Position numbers and translations under genes: made by a program
The notes under the pieces: generated by a model
Seen by the model: the letters and a program-made list of their open reading frames with translations, nothing else
Told to the model about the DNA's origin: nothing
Databases searched by the model: none
Shown here: in pieces, positions 18,959-31,800 of the stretch
Numbering within the stretch: the first letter of the stretch is position 1
Layout: the number at the start of each line of letters is the position of its first letter
Assembly (NCBI GenBank): GCA_935421135.1
Contig: OW285195.1
Span: forward strand, 3,100,001 to 3,164,000
Origin: Bugulina stolonifera
Lineage: Eukaryota > Bryozoa > Gymnolaemata > Cheilostomatida > Bugulidae
Reading direction: 5' to 3'
Length of the DNA stretch: 64,000 bases

Positions 18959-19683
18959 TGTAATGGTTTTTAGTTTTTGGTATGGTCGTCCTAAGACGAC
19001 TCCAGAGTCCAAAATGAAGTGCCTATGAGTGGTGCTAGGCCTTCTCATTACATGAAAGATTGATCGAAGTCAGTAGTCAAAGAACTACCAAAGACGACCC
19101 ATGTGATCCCGAGTCAATGCTTGTTTACTATGCTGAGAAAGAGAGTGATCCGACCTAGTAGGCAGTTTGTGTTGCAAGGTCGAGGACCTTAACAACTAGA
19201 ATAACCTATCTACGCAGTGAAAGTCTCTGTATATGAGTATAGAAGTGTCTTTATTGAGATCCGAGCATGAACTGAGACAACAACTGTAAAAACAATACCC
19301 TTTATATAGTAAGAGAACTCTCGGAGGAAGTTCCAGTAAAAAAGCCAACGTAGTGTCGGGAAAAGACGACGTAGGGTCGTCTGGAAATTGCGCAACAACA
19401 TGTAGGCCGGAAGCCCGATGCCCGACCAAAAATGGGTCGGGTTATTACAAAAGATGCCTAGAATCATCTAGATCATATACAAAATGAATATCAAGTAATT
19501 CTGAGAGGCCGGGCCTCTACATGGGTATAAAATACAGTATAATGACTCAGTAATGCTATATACAGGTGTGCAACAATATTCAGTTACGTAAATTAGGTCT
19601 ATGAGCAGTTATAGCTGCATTAGTGTTCGTAACGCCTGAGTGAGTCTGTTTGGGGATGGGGCCGAGTCGGCCCAACCATTACA
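18959..19683 (-). mobile_element. Solo LTR-like element A
   Basis: 725 bp with TGTAATGG...CCATTACA ends, flanked by ATAT on both sides. On the minus strand it shows a promoter-like TATATAAA near 19,305 followed about 50 bp later by an AATAAA signal near 19,245, the order expected in an LTR (U3-TATA-R-polyA). It is absent from the matching place in copy 2 of the duplication. A second copy lies at 49,614-51,414. No internal retroviral genes are attached, so it reads as a solo LTR. ATAT flanks both copies, so it may be part of the element rather than a target duplication. Confidence 0.6.
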
Positions 19684-21919
19684 ATATACTGTAAAATACT
19701 GTAATAGGTTTATACATGTATAAGATGCATATAGAAGAATGTAATATACCTCTCCTATATAGGGTGGCCGGACCAAATACCGAGCCTACCAAAACCAGCA
19801 GTCGCTTACTGCCAGCAAAACTGGAAAATCTTAAAACTCACACAAGTTTTCATACCGTTGCATGTACATTAGTGAATTCTGTTAAATCTTTTGTTCACTG
19901 CAACACTGTACTCTATCATTGTAAATAGTTTGAATTAAATAATTCCTCCATTAGACAATGCAGACAGTTGCACCTTGTTTACAGTGTTCTGTTCAAAGCA
20001 GCATTGAATAGTGTTAGCTGGCCAAGTATAAGATAGAGGACACAACTCTACATATTGTAGTGCAAACACAACAAACCCCACTAAGAGAGGTTGCATTGAA
20101 CATGTGATGAAACTAAATCGAGAGGCTTATTATGTTTTTCAACACCACCATAAATTACAAGGGAAGATAATTTCTACAACTACCAGTGTACCGGTTGTGC
20201 GAGGATAATTCAAGAGGGGACCATCTAAGACTTACCTTTTTAAAAACATGACTTACTTATACTAACTTTACACTTACCTTAATAGCATCTACTTCGAATC
20301 AGTATTAAGGGATAACTCCAATTATGAATGTCAATGTCCAATGAATATTATAGAATGCGGGGTTTGTCTGTAGATCCAAACAGTCAGGAGTATATGGGGG
20401 AAAACTATCAAGGGAAGAGAGGAAGGTAGATCCAAGGACAAGGATGCTGGTTGACTCCAATGGGGTATTATGTTGAACATGCAGGAATTATTCAGTCGTC
20501 TTTGGTAAAAGGACCAGTCCAGAATAGTTCACAGAGCAGGCAGTTCACATAAGTCAATATACAGTTGTCCAGACTTGCCACAATTAAATTACACGATTAC
20601 GTAAGTATTTCATCAAGTCTTCAATTAAATTATAATACAAATATTCCACGAGTAGTACTATTACAACTTCAGTTTATTCAATTTGCAATCCTTAGCTGAA
20701 CAAGAGCACTAAATTCCACTTTATCATGAGTTTCTATTTAACAGTTTCCACAATAACTTATTTTACATCTCCATTTTAAGCATTACTTGTATCCATCTCA
20801 ATATTCATTGATTTATATACACTTCAATGTAACTTACAATCACGTATTTACTACTATCTCATGATGTGTAAAATCAATAAACCATATCTTTCATTTGCAA
20901 CACTTGTATATCTATATTTGACTTGACTATAATTATTCACTCTATTTATAGAAATCACTTAATCCATTTATTACGTCTATTTAGTCACACTACTACTATT
21001 ATATACACTGTACGTATACGTGCATTAGGATATCAATAGAAGTACTACAACGAACAATTATGAAACAATCCGAATCAATCTATTGACAGTAAAATAATAA
21101 ACAGTGACTTTCTACTACTACAAATTAACAAGTGAAGTATGCATAATTATTGTGCTAAAATATTTTCAGGTGTGAAGGGAGCTTCTATTTCAATTTAGAG
21201 ACAATTTCATTGGCTAACTAAGAAAGACACTGTGGATTCAATAACGTGACAGAGAGTTAGTCTATCTGGGTGGGGCTATAATATTAACTTCTTGGGGTAC
21301 AATAATATTATGTACATGTAGATAACTCCGTGGAGTATAATGAAGTATTTTCCTTGTTTTGAGAGAAGATAACTCATTGATGTACGATTATAATGTCTTT
21401 TGCTTGTTTGGAGAGGATATAACTTCTTGATGTATAATATTGTCTTTTGTTGTTTCTCACACTCATAAGTATACAAACATAAGTATAAATCACCCATCAC
21501 AAGCTGTTTAACACTCACATCCCACACACACCTGCAGCTCATGTGCTCATCCAATATGCTTGACACTGTATCTGAGAACCTGTGTGACAAGTCACATATC
21601 GTTACTGGAGCTATTCATAGAAACTGATTTAAATTATCTACATAATTATGTACATGTACAATATTCACAACAGCCAAATGAAAGTCCTTTATATAAAACA
21701 TTCTCTGGCACTTTTCCAGGTTTATTCTTATGATCTGGATGTTCCTTGGTAGGTCATGTCATGGGTTGAAATTTATTAACATTGAGCTATCGCACAGAGT
21801 ATTTATATACAGAGTCTACCATTTACAAAATTTAATTCAACAACTAAATATGGACATACTTGTATAAATAGCAACATATAGGTGTAAATTATACACATAA
21901 CTTATAGTAAATGATATTA
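19684..21919. other. Non-coding AT-rich duplicated sequence
   Basis: No supported gene. 20,120-21,590 is closely matched by 37,400-38,890. 21,591-21,919 is unique AT-rich sequence. Confidence 0.5.
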
Positions 21920-22589
21920 ACAAACTGGGGTGGGGAGGGGTTGGGGGTGGAGTGGGAAGGAGGCGGGAAACGAGGGGCGGTGGGTGGGTGGAGTGGAATA
22001 GTGAGGGGTGGGGAGTGGAATAGTGAGGGGTGGAGAGTGGAATAGTGAGGGGTGGGGAGTGGAATAGTGAGGGGTGGGGAGTGGAATAGTGAGGGGTGGG
22101 GAGTGGAATAGTGAGGGGTGGAGAGTGGAATAGTGAGGGGTGGGGAGTGGAATAGTGAGGGGTGGGGAGTGGAATAGTGAGGGGTGGGGAGTGGAATAGT
22201 GAGGGGTGGGGAGTGGAATAGTGAGGGGTGGGGAGTGGAATAGTGAGGGGTGGGGAGTGGAATAGTGAGGGGTGGGGAGTGGAATAGTGAGGGGTGGGGA
22301 GTGGAATAGCGAGGGGTGGGGAGTGGAATAGTGAGGGGCGGTGGGTGGGGAGTGGAATAGTGAGGGGTGGGGAGTAGAATGGTGAGGGGTGGGGAGTGGA
22401 ATAGTGAGTGGTGGGGAGTGGAATAGTGAGGGGCGGTGGGTGGGTGGAGTGGAATAGTGAGGGGTGGGGAGTGGAATAGTGAGGGGTGGGGAGTGGAATA
22501 GTGAGGGGTGGGAAGTGAAGAGGAAGAGGGTGGAGGGGAGGGAGAGGGTGAGGAGTGGGGTTATTGAGAGGTCAGAGGAATGGGTTGGG
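21920..22589. repeat. GGAGTGGAATAGTGAGGGGT minisatellite
   Basis: About 28 copies of a 21-bp unit of the type GGGGAGTGGAATAGTGAGGG, abutting the solitary Polinton TIR at 22,590. It occupies the place of the GC-rich low-complexity zone in the TIRs of Polinton 1, so it may have expanded from it. Confidence 0.85.
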
Positions 22590-22775
22590 GTTTCCAAGTG
22601 TACAAATGTTTTTTCGACCAATCAGAAAGGGGATTTTGGGGTGACCTTAGCAAGGTCGTGGGCAAAATTTTGGTGCTTTCTTATGATTGGTTGAACTCGG
22701 AAATACTGGCTTGTGATTGGCTGAAAACAGGGGTCAACAAGTGCATGTCTGTAGAGAAGTGCACTGACTACCTAC
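22590..22775 (-). repeat. Solitary Polinton-type TIR end
   Basis: Closely matches the outer 190 bp of the Polinton 1 right TIR (14,225-14,413), including three CCAAT motifs and the terminal stretch AGTGCACTGACTA. The end is degraded (CCTACAC where TACTACT is expected). No Polinton genes lie nearby. It is the remnant of a second member of the same family, with its outer end to the right. Confidence 0.85.
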
Positions 22776-23199
22776 ACTCCACACGCTCCACACTGTTGTA
22801 GTTTAGTTTTTAGTGGTTTTATTTTAGTGTTTTATTAGTTTTTATTTGGTTTTCTATTCTGTAGTTTTTCCTTTATTTTCGTGTTTTCCACTAGGTCATA
22901 CATTTGTATAATATGTACATGTAACGTCTATGTAGTCGTCCACTCTTGTCACTGTGTGACTTATCTACAGGTATGTCGACAGTCTATACTGCTGTCTCTC
23001 CATGCCTCATTTTCACAGTCTACTCTAGGCATCTGTCTATCTATCCCTCTACTGAGACTACTCTACAGTGTAGGTACTCCTCTCCTATATATGCCTGTCC
23101 TATCTACAGTCAGCCGATCAATTTTAGTGAAGAGTTATATTCTCTCAAGTGCGCAAGAGTGAGCAACTCTTAAATATACTAATTTTCACTATTTATATG

Positions 23200-23350
23200 C
23201 AACAACTGTGCCTGTTACTGTGCCTGTTACTGTGCCTGTTACTGTGCCTGTTACTGTGCCTGTTACTGTGCCTGTTACTCTGCCTGTTACTCTGCCTGTT
23301 ACTCTACCTGTTACTCTGCCTGTTACTGTGCTTGTTACTGCATGTTACTG
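23200..23350 (+). repeat. 12-bp TGTTACTGTGCC minisatellite
   Basis: About 12 units of TGTTACTGTGCC and close variants. The open frames across it are repeat artefacts. Confidence 0.85.
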
Positions 23351-25785
23351 TATGGTAATAAAACTAAATCTTAATCTAAATTTATCGACAGAGAAATCAT
23401 TACAATTGATTGTCACACATCAGTGGTAGAGCTAGTGATGGCTTACTATACTCTAGAGTCTAGTGACTCTGATATGGTTTCGTCCATATGTTGTGAGGTA
23501 CCTTACATGTCCAATGTACATATAACAATGGGTTTTGGGGTGCACTTACATGTACGTTGTTATCTTTGTTGGGACTGAGTTAATGAGTCGGATAACTACA
23601 CTGGATGATGGCACAGAAACAGTTTCACCGTTCTACAGGTTAGTTGATAGCAAGGGCAACGTGGTATCATGCATTAAAGTATCTTTACTAAATTTGGCTA
23701 AACATAAAGAGTGGGAAAGAGTTTGATATCGTTTTTGTAGTTAGGATCTTTGTCGGGACAGTCACACCACAGTTCTGCGTCTCTGAAGATACCCAAACAG
23801 TATTCAATACCAGTTTGGGGTTTGGACCCCAGGCTTCTCCATTACCTACCTGCCTAGCACGGTATTGTCAGAACACATTACTACTAACTGAAAGTGAAGC
23901 CCATTTACTGAACGTATTTGCGTGTTAAATGAAGGTACATGCCACCCATAAGCTATTGTATTTTATATGAAGTTATCTCCTCTCAGCTGAGAGTGGACAA
24001 CTTCTTCCCTCAACTCATAATGAGGAAGCACTAATGGTACACAGACATACATGTCTGTAATACAGCATTGTAACATAATCCATTTCCAAAGTATAAAGTC
24101 ATTATAGGACCAAATTACGGCAGCAATGGTTCGGAATCCGCTTATCTTGGGATTTGAAGAAAATCAGGTGTAGAAATCTTCAGGATTATATTCCACCTAA
24201 CATTGACAGGTCTGTAAAGCATAAGGAGAACTTACTGAGTAGTTCAAATACGACACTGTAAAACTAGACTGTGATTCTGGTTAAAAAGTATTCATTAGTC
24301 GTGGACTATGACTCGTGTGCTTTGCATCATTATGTGAGTAAACAATTGACTAGCAGAGGACAAAATAATGAACTACATTGTCCATGCAGGGCCACTAACA
24401 AATTAGTTCCATGGGTAGACAAATTGTCTGTATTACTTTTATTGATGTATTAAATTGCACTGTGGGAAGATGAATCACCTATCAAGGTCTCTATGGAGAT
24501 ACAACTTTCATGTAAGGCACCCATTAAAATATAACTAGCCTATTATATAACTATATACTACAATTATAGCTTACATGAATGATACACCAAGTCAAGTCGA
24601 CTTGTCTACTTGCAAGGTGAAATGCAAGTCGAGTGGGAGAACATTTCAAAAATTTTACAAATTGCAAAACATCACTCTTATCTTTCAGCAGACATTACAA
24701 TGCATGGAAAATCATGCCAAGGTGTAGCTTGGTGTGTATGTTGTCATACAATCATGGCAACTAATTTATGTGTAGTAGTATTGGCACCACAGTTGAGACC
24801 AAGTCAAAATCACAAGTCATCCATGTGTCCAAGTCAAGTCAAGTCAAGTCACATTGATGTGCAAGTCAAAGTCAAGTCTAGTCAACATGGTAGTAAGTTC
24901 AAGTCAAGTTGACTTGACTTGACTCAAGTTAAAGTCAAATGTATGACTTGGATCGATCTCTGATAGGGGCACATACATCGTACAAATGTAACACATAGCT
25001 ATCACATGTAGATCTGTCCTGATATTTATGTATTAATATAATAATGTTTTCTGCATTTCGCCAGTTCTGTGCAGCCTCTAGATGAATATATTACATTCAA
25101 ATACGATTCAATCATAATTACACGTACATGTACTGGAACATCAACTTGTTGTGGTTTTGAAACCTTTTGAGCTGTAATCCAACTAGCTATCATGATACAA
25201 TGACACGTTATGTGGACAATGTTTATCATGTCTAGGATTTGAACCTTTGTAGGAAAAAGCCATTTCTACTCACTCCGTCATTAATTTAAATAGAATAATG
25301 ACCGCATATTGCTGACAAAAGGACAATGTTGTTCACTAATATTGGGTCCTTCTTGGGATGGGAAGAGATAGACCGGGCACTGGTACCACTAAAACATTGG
25401 TCTACATGTACCTTCAAAGAGGCATGAGATATACATTTACTCAATAGAGTTAACCATTTGAAAATTTCTATTGAGTTACAGCTGTTGATAGAAATCAGTA
25501 TATTGTGAAGATTAAATGCTAAAGTGAATTTATTGTGTGAGGCTATGCAAGTAACCTAACGAGTGGAAAAATTGTAAATAGTAAAATATTATTGTAAATA
25601 GAGTTCCATTGTTAGCATTGTGAAGAAAAAGCAATAACTACTTTAGAAATAAGGTCATCAGTTATGTTATTGGTCATAGAAATAACACTGTACACTAGTA
25701 ACCAATAAACTAGCATATGCAATGTATGTAAGTAGGATACAGTTTCATTTTATCTGAGCCAGTAGTAACAAGACAGCACAGTTTT
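23351..25785. other. Intergenic region with AAGTC repeats
   Basis: No supported gene. About 24,590-24,960 is dense in AAGTC/GACTT pentamers, including an inverted stretch near 24,900-24,925 (CAAGTCAAGTTGACTTGACTTG), which looks like a short repeat element. Short open frames elsewhere lack domain or splice support. Confidence 0.45.
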
Positions 25786-25836
25786 ATGTTTGGTATTAAA
25801 TTGAAGGCTTCAGTTCCACCATATTTAGAGTTCAAG

Positions 25837-28800
25837 ATGGCCAGCAGAATAGCAAGAGTTACCACGAGATACAGATGTGGTTACTGCTGCAAATTCTACC
25901 CTCAACTAGTTGATCCAAGAGGACTGCCTTGTCTGCATGTATTCTGTTTACCTTGTCTAAAGACAAGCCTTCTGATTCATGAAACTGGAGTGAGATGCAG
26001 TGAATGCAGGTAAGTCAAACTTATGCATTGTACATTGTACATTGTACATTGAGTCAACTCAAGACAGGTTTCAAGACACTACAAGTCCTGCACTCCAAAT
26101 AAATGGGAGCTGAGGCTACATTTTAAGATTCAAGTGGCGTTTGCTAAACATTTTCTCAATGTTTGTATATTTTGAATTTGTGATTTTGAACAAAGAGTAA
26201 TCATTATGGTACTTTTATATACGTAACACCCAGGTCTGTGTGGAAATGTGGGTAGATCACTGTTCATATGGTTTGCATCACTATGTATGTAAGTTTATGA
26301 GTAGAAGATTACACTGTGCTTCAGTATTGGTATGAAATGTATTGTACATGTACATGTACTTACAGTGGTGTCAGAAAGAAAGGAACACATGTATTTTATT
26401 TTAGTAACTTCTTAGTTGACATCTTGTTTTTCATTATTGCATAGCTCCTACCCCAACAAATTATATACCAGTGGATTCAGAAATGTGTGTAGAGTATGTT
26501 TGAGCTATAATTGTCTTTATTAGCAGGAACAGCTAAGTTTTACGGTAAATTTTTGTGTATGCTATCACCATTTACATGTTATTGTGGTGAAACAGCCTGC
26601 CTGGACATGAACTGTACTCACATTGTACTTAACATTATAATAGCTGACATTACTATATATATAGTCTTATCCTTGCGTGACACTTATTATATCGTTCATA
26701 ATACTCGTATATTCATTACTATATTGTCTGATTACACTGCGCGCCTATAATTATACACGTGTACTAGCAATCAAGCCTTGGGATTACGTTCTATTGCAAC
26801 TTTGTTTTTCCCACATTTATATACTTATTTAGTAATTGTTTACTCTTGCTCGATTGTGGATTGTTAGAGTCTTTTTGCTGTTTTATAAGTAACTTCATGG
26901 CCGACCTTATAGATTAAGCTCATAATTATATACGACATGTTTCTCCTTATTGTAAGCACATTTTGTGCCATGGCCAACCTTTTATGTGGCCGAGTCGGGC
27001 GGAACCAGCCATGTTGTTGCATCAGTTTCGGAACCGACACCATGTCGGATAGCCGATACCACGTCGGGCTCTTTTGGCCGGAAGTTTGTTATGTATATAA
27101 GGCAGTGCATTTTGTGTTGTAAATCAGATGTTGTTGATTGCGCTTGAATAAAGCAACATCTCCTAACTCAACCTACAGAGGCTTACTCTTTAGGCGGGTA
27201 ACTCCACCTGAGGATCCTTTGGATCCAGTACGGCTCGAGTTCACCTCATCCTAGGCTAAGCATATCTTTATCCGCCCTTTAAACTTAGGCCGATCCGGGG
27301 TTCTAATAAACCTAGCGTCGAGCTCAGGATCTCAAGGCTAGACAACCTTTCTCTGCACTCCCTCGGAGTATAAACTCTTCATGACCTACGTCGGTCCTGA
27401 GCTCCAATGAGTCTCGGCATCGGCCTACGGCTGACATAATCTACACTACACACATAGAGAGCACCCATAACTGTTCACTCTTTTATGTAATGAGTCGAAG
27501 GTACACTTGGTCGGCCTCTACCACCTTCCAAGCCCTTCACATACTTGTAGCCCTCGGCTCCTGTATGTAACTAAACACTCAAAAACATTACATTATTATA
27601 ATCACAACGAGTTTCACAAAGATAGTATTACTTAGAGGTGATGTCACAAAAATTACAAATTGGTGAATTTTTTAATGATAATTGTGAACAATGACAGTTC
27701 AATAGTGAATTGAACTGCAGTATGTTGTCAGCACCTAATGAGGTGTCCTTTACTTTTAATAACCAGTCAGCAGCGGTGTGGCATGCTTTTTACACGTTTG
27801 CTGAGCTCCTCGTAGCTGATGGTGTGGTCCAATGCTCCAATTATTTTCTCTATCAACTGTCTCTAGTTCATTGGTTGTTCTTTTCTGACTAGGTTCCCCA
27901 TGTGTTGCCACAGATTTGCTATGTGGTTGAGGTCGGGGCTTTGTGCCGACCATGGTATGGTTCGAATGTCTTTCACCGTCATCCATTCCTTCACAATCTT
28001 GGCACAGTGGCATGGTCATATGGGAAATATAAATATTAGAGCGAAATATGCTGCCAAGCTCTGCAACTCTTTTTTCTGATAATCAAACTTGGTACTTCTA
28101 AGATGACAATGCACCACGCCACCATGCAAAGATTGTGAAGGAATGGATGACGGTGAAAGACATTCGAACCATACCATGGTCGGCACAAAGCCCCGACCTC
28201 AACCACATAGCAAATCTGTGGCAACACATGGGAAACCTAGTCAGAAAAGAGCAACCAATGAACAAGAGACAGTTGATAGAGAAAATAATTGGAGCATGGG
28301 ACCACACCATCAGTCACGAGGAGCTCAGCATACGTGTAGAGAATATACCACACCACCGCCGACTGATTATTGAGAGTAAAAGTACCCTATTAAATACTGA
28401 CATCATACTGCAGTTCAATTTACTATTAAACTTTCATTGTTTACCATCATCAGTAAAAAACTCACCTATTTGTAATATTTGTGACATCACGTGACCTGTA
28501 AGTACTACTATCTTTGTGTAACTCGTTATGATTAATAATACGATACAAATGGTATAATAATAACATATGCATGTACATGTATATGGAATTTAAACAATTT
28601 AGATAAAAAGTACTTGAGAGCTAGTCAAATCTCTCCAGTTCACATTAACCAATGAACACACACCTACCATCTTGTAATGTTGGCTATAAGATACCTGTTT
28701 ACTACCGTATTTTGGTGGAGAACAACAGTGACTGTTTTGTAGAACCCAGAAAGATGATACATCTGTTGAAGACTGCTCTGTTTACTAGTACAGTTCTGGT

Positions 28801-31800
28801 CTGCATGTACATTGCTCCTTTTAAAGTTTTGCATCCCAATACAAGTTGCCCAACACTAAAAGCACATAGTTTTTGCACCATGCACTACTCAAACTGTAAG
28901 CCGATTTAACACTGCCAAAATTTCTGCACATCAAAATCAGAAAAATTTGATTTCTCTCAAGTTGCGCATGTAATGCGATGCTTTGGCTTTTACATTATAT
29001 TCTGTGAGGTTGAGTCTCATTGAAAATCTACATTTTCTATCTCAGTAGGTAAAAGTTATCAGACTACTTTGTATTGGACCAACACACTGGTAACAAAATT
29101 TTGGAACATGTACACAATGTTTCTTATACCTGCATTTTCAGTGGTTCATTGCATACAAATAGCATTGTATTATATATTCATATAATCTCATTGTATTTTA
29201 AATAGCATTTTATTGCATTGTATTGTATCGCTTTATTTAGTATGATAGTCATTGCATTACATCATATTTCAGGATAATCCATGACATCACAGATGTCACA
29301 GCTCTACCTAAATCTAACCTGAATGATCCTCTGGAAGAAGAGGTTGAGGATGAGACTGATATTGTCTACTGTGATCTGTGTGAGGAGACTCCAACTAGAG
29401 CTGTTACTTTCTGTGTGGAGAGCCAGAAGAAACTCTGTCAACAGGATATGCAGGTGGGGACAATTATCCTTTTCAGCTCTCTCTACAAACTTCAACATAG
29501 TAAAACTGCTGGTGTACCTGCAGTGTATTTCAATACATCCAAACTGCAGTCTCTTTCAGAGAAGGTAAATAAATAAATTTGATTCAAGTTTTTCAAACAA
29601 GAACTGAACTCCTAAGAGAGGACATGATTGTGTGAACCATCATCTACATATTGATATACATACAGATAAAACCGATAGGGATATACTTTACTTTTTAAAC
29701 TAGTGAATTAGCTGTAACTACTTCTCATTAAACTAGAAGTTATCTTCTCTTATCAGTAATTAAGTTCCTCTGGGATTAGACAGTTGCTGTTCAAACAGCT
29801 ACTTGTACATAATGATGCGCTTGCATAGTACACTTTAAACTGAAAATTGATAACTTGTATTAACAATGTGCAAGTTGTACATGTACACCTACATGTACAT
29901 GTATCTGACTATTCTAATATTACATTATATTAAGGATCACCAGAAGCATATTATGAGGTACTTGGGTATAGAGCACAAGTTTGTACCCATCGAAGAGTAC
30001 CTGCAAGCACCGCACAAGTATGTGTCAGTAAAATGTGCACAGCATCCAGATCACCCAGAGAAGGAAGCATGTTCTGTCTGTCATACCAGGTTCTGTGTGA
30101 GATGTATTCCAGCAAAGAAAGTCTGTAGGGATGAGCACGGTAGGTGCAAGAACAAACAGCAATGCTAATTCAGAGTCTGAATTATCTAGTATCAGGGTTG
30201 GCAATGTTCTAGTGGTTGATAGCTAAAATATACTCAAACAGTATCTTAACTCTATGGTGCCAGTACCTCAGTGGAGCTGTATAAAGTAACAATTTAATAA
30301 TTGTTGTTTATTTGGTAGATTAATTCAGCAATACTAACAGTAAGATCATTTAATTTTTGACCTACATTGTAATTGGTGTCTCAATATAATATTCCTTTGA
30401 ATGTAATAATTCCATAATATCACAGGGGAGGATAATCCTCACCATGATGTTCAGTCACTTCATGACCTCTCTGAAGAATTGAGGAGACGTCTGGATAAGA
30501 AATCAGAGAGTCTTGCTGTTAAGATCGCTGAGGTAGATAAGATTGAAAAAGAGGCTTGGAACAAACTTGCTGATATAGAGTATGATGCTGAGCAGATGGT
30601 GCTGAAGATAGAAAGGTTAACAGAAGAAAAGGTAGACAATTTTATTTTAAAATCAAAAGCAATAATATTGTGAAAAAAGCAAAATATTTTCATTTGAACA
30701 ATCCTTAGCATTAATGCTAAGGATTGTTCAAATGAAAATATGCCTACATAATATCCTAATTAAGATATGTAGGCATGTACATTGTACTACATACATGTAC
30801 ATGTACACCTACTATACAACCAGCTATATGGTCAATCATTTCTATGAAACTACTGGTTGACTTTTACTCATTGATAGAGAGGGAAAGCAACTCCACACTG
30901 CTACTATCTACTATATAAATCACTGTGCTACACGCATGTAGTTTGTGTCAGATAGTTATGTTCTGTTACAGATTGAAGCAATCATAGCAGAGTCTGAAAA
31001 GTTAAAGAAAGAGATAGCAGAGTATGTGAGGGAGAGTGTCCAGATAGTAGAAGAGTTTGCAGTACCTGTTCTAGATAAATGGTATGAGATGCAGTGTCTG
31101 TGGAACTCTATACAAGAGATCATCAACCATTCAAATGATTCAGATGTCGTCAGAATGTATAGAGAGAAGTCAGATGAACTGGAATGTGCTGAAGATATCA
31201 GTATGATAGATCATTGTACTGTTATACCAGAGAGTTTGGTACCAACCAGTGAGTAGTAATACGTGCTGTATTGTATGGATTATTTATTTAATTCAGGTTC
31301 CAGTAGGTTCCGTGTTTGTGAGATTCTTGTAGACTAAATAGAAATAGGTGTACTACAGTAAATTCTCCTAATCTCCTAGTCATTAATCTGCCAGGACACC
31401 AGTATTATGGCAGCAGTATTTGATTTAAATCAACAATAAAATAAGACATTTGGGCATTGGAGCATTAACACAGGGTGTCCTATCTAGCCTTTATAATTAT
31501 TATATCTATGGGCCGGCCCTCTTTACATGGGTATAAAAAAGACATAATTGCTCAGTAATGCACATTATAAGTGAGGTCGTGTAAGCAAATGTCCTGACTA
31601 TTATAATATTACACATTGTATTATTGCATTACACGTACATACTGTACCTTGAAAATGCAACCATGTGTTTTATTCTGCACTGTAGTAGAATCTGCCAACT
31701 ACTCTCACACCATTGTATAACATGCTGTGTAGAGTATAGTATATACATGTATACATATAATATTATGTTTGGGTGTATGTTGTATGCATATGCTTAATGT

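Larger units (their letters stand above)
15765..21590. repeat. Segmental duplication, copy 1
   Basis: Collinear with 33,655-38,890. Both contain the propeller exons of a TRIM-like gene, a retroelement integrase fragment, and a long AT-rich non-coding block (20,120-21,590 against 37,400-38,890). Copy 1 uniquely holds the LTR-like element at 18,959-19,683; copy 2 uniquely holds the MITE at 34,883-35,137. Confidence 0.85.

Noticed and set aside
21917..22621. 234-codon minus-strand frame rich in TPHYSTPHPSLFHSPP
   Set aside because: Translation of the 21-bp minisatellite, ending in TIR sequence.
23149..23429. Leucine/cysteine- and valine/proline-repeat frames
   Set aside because: 12-bp tandem repeat, no signal beyond it.
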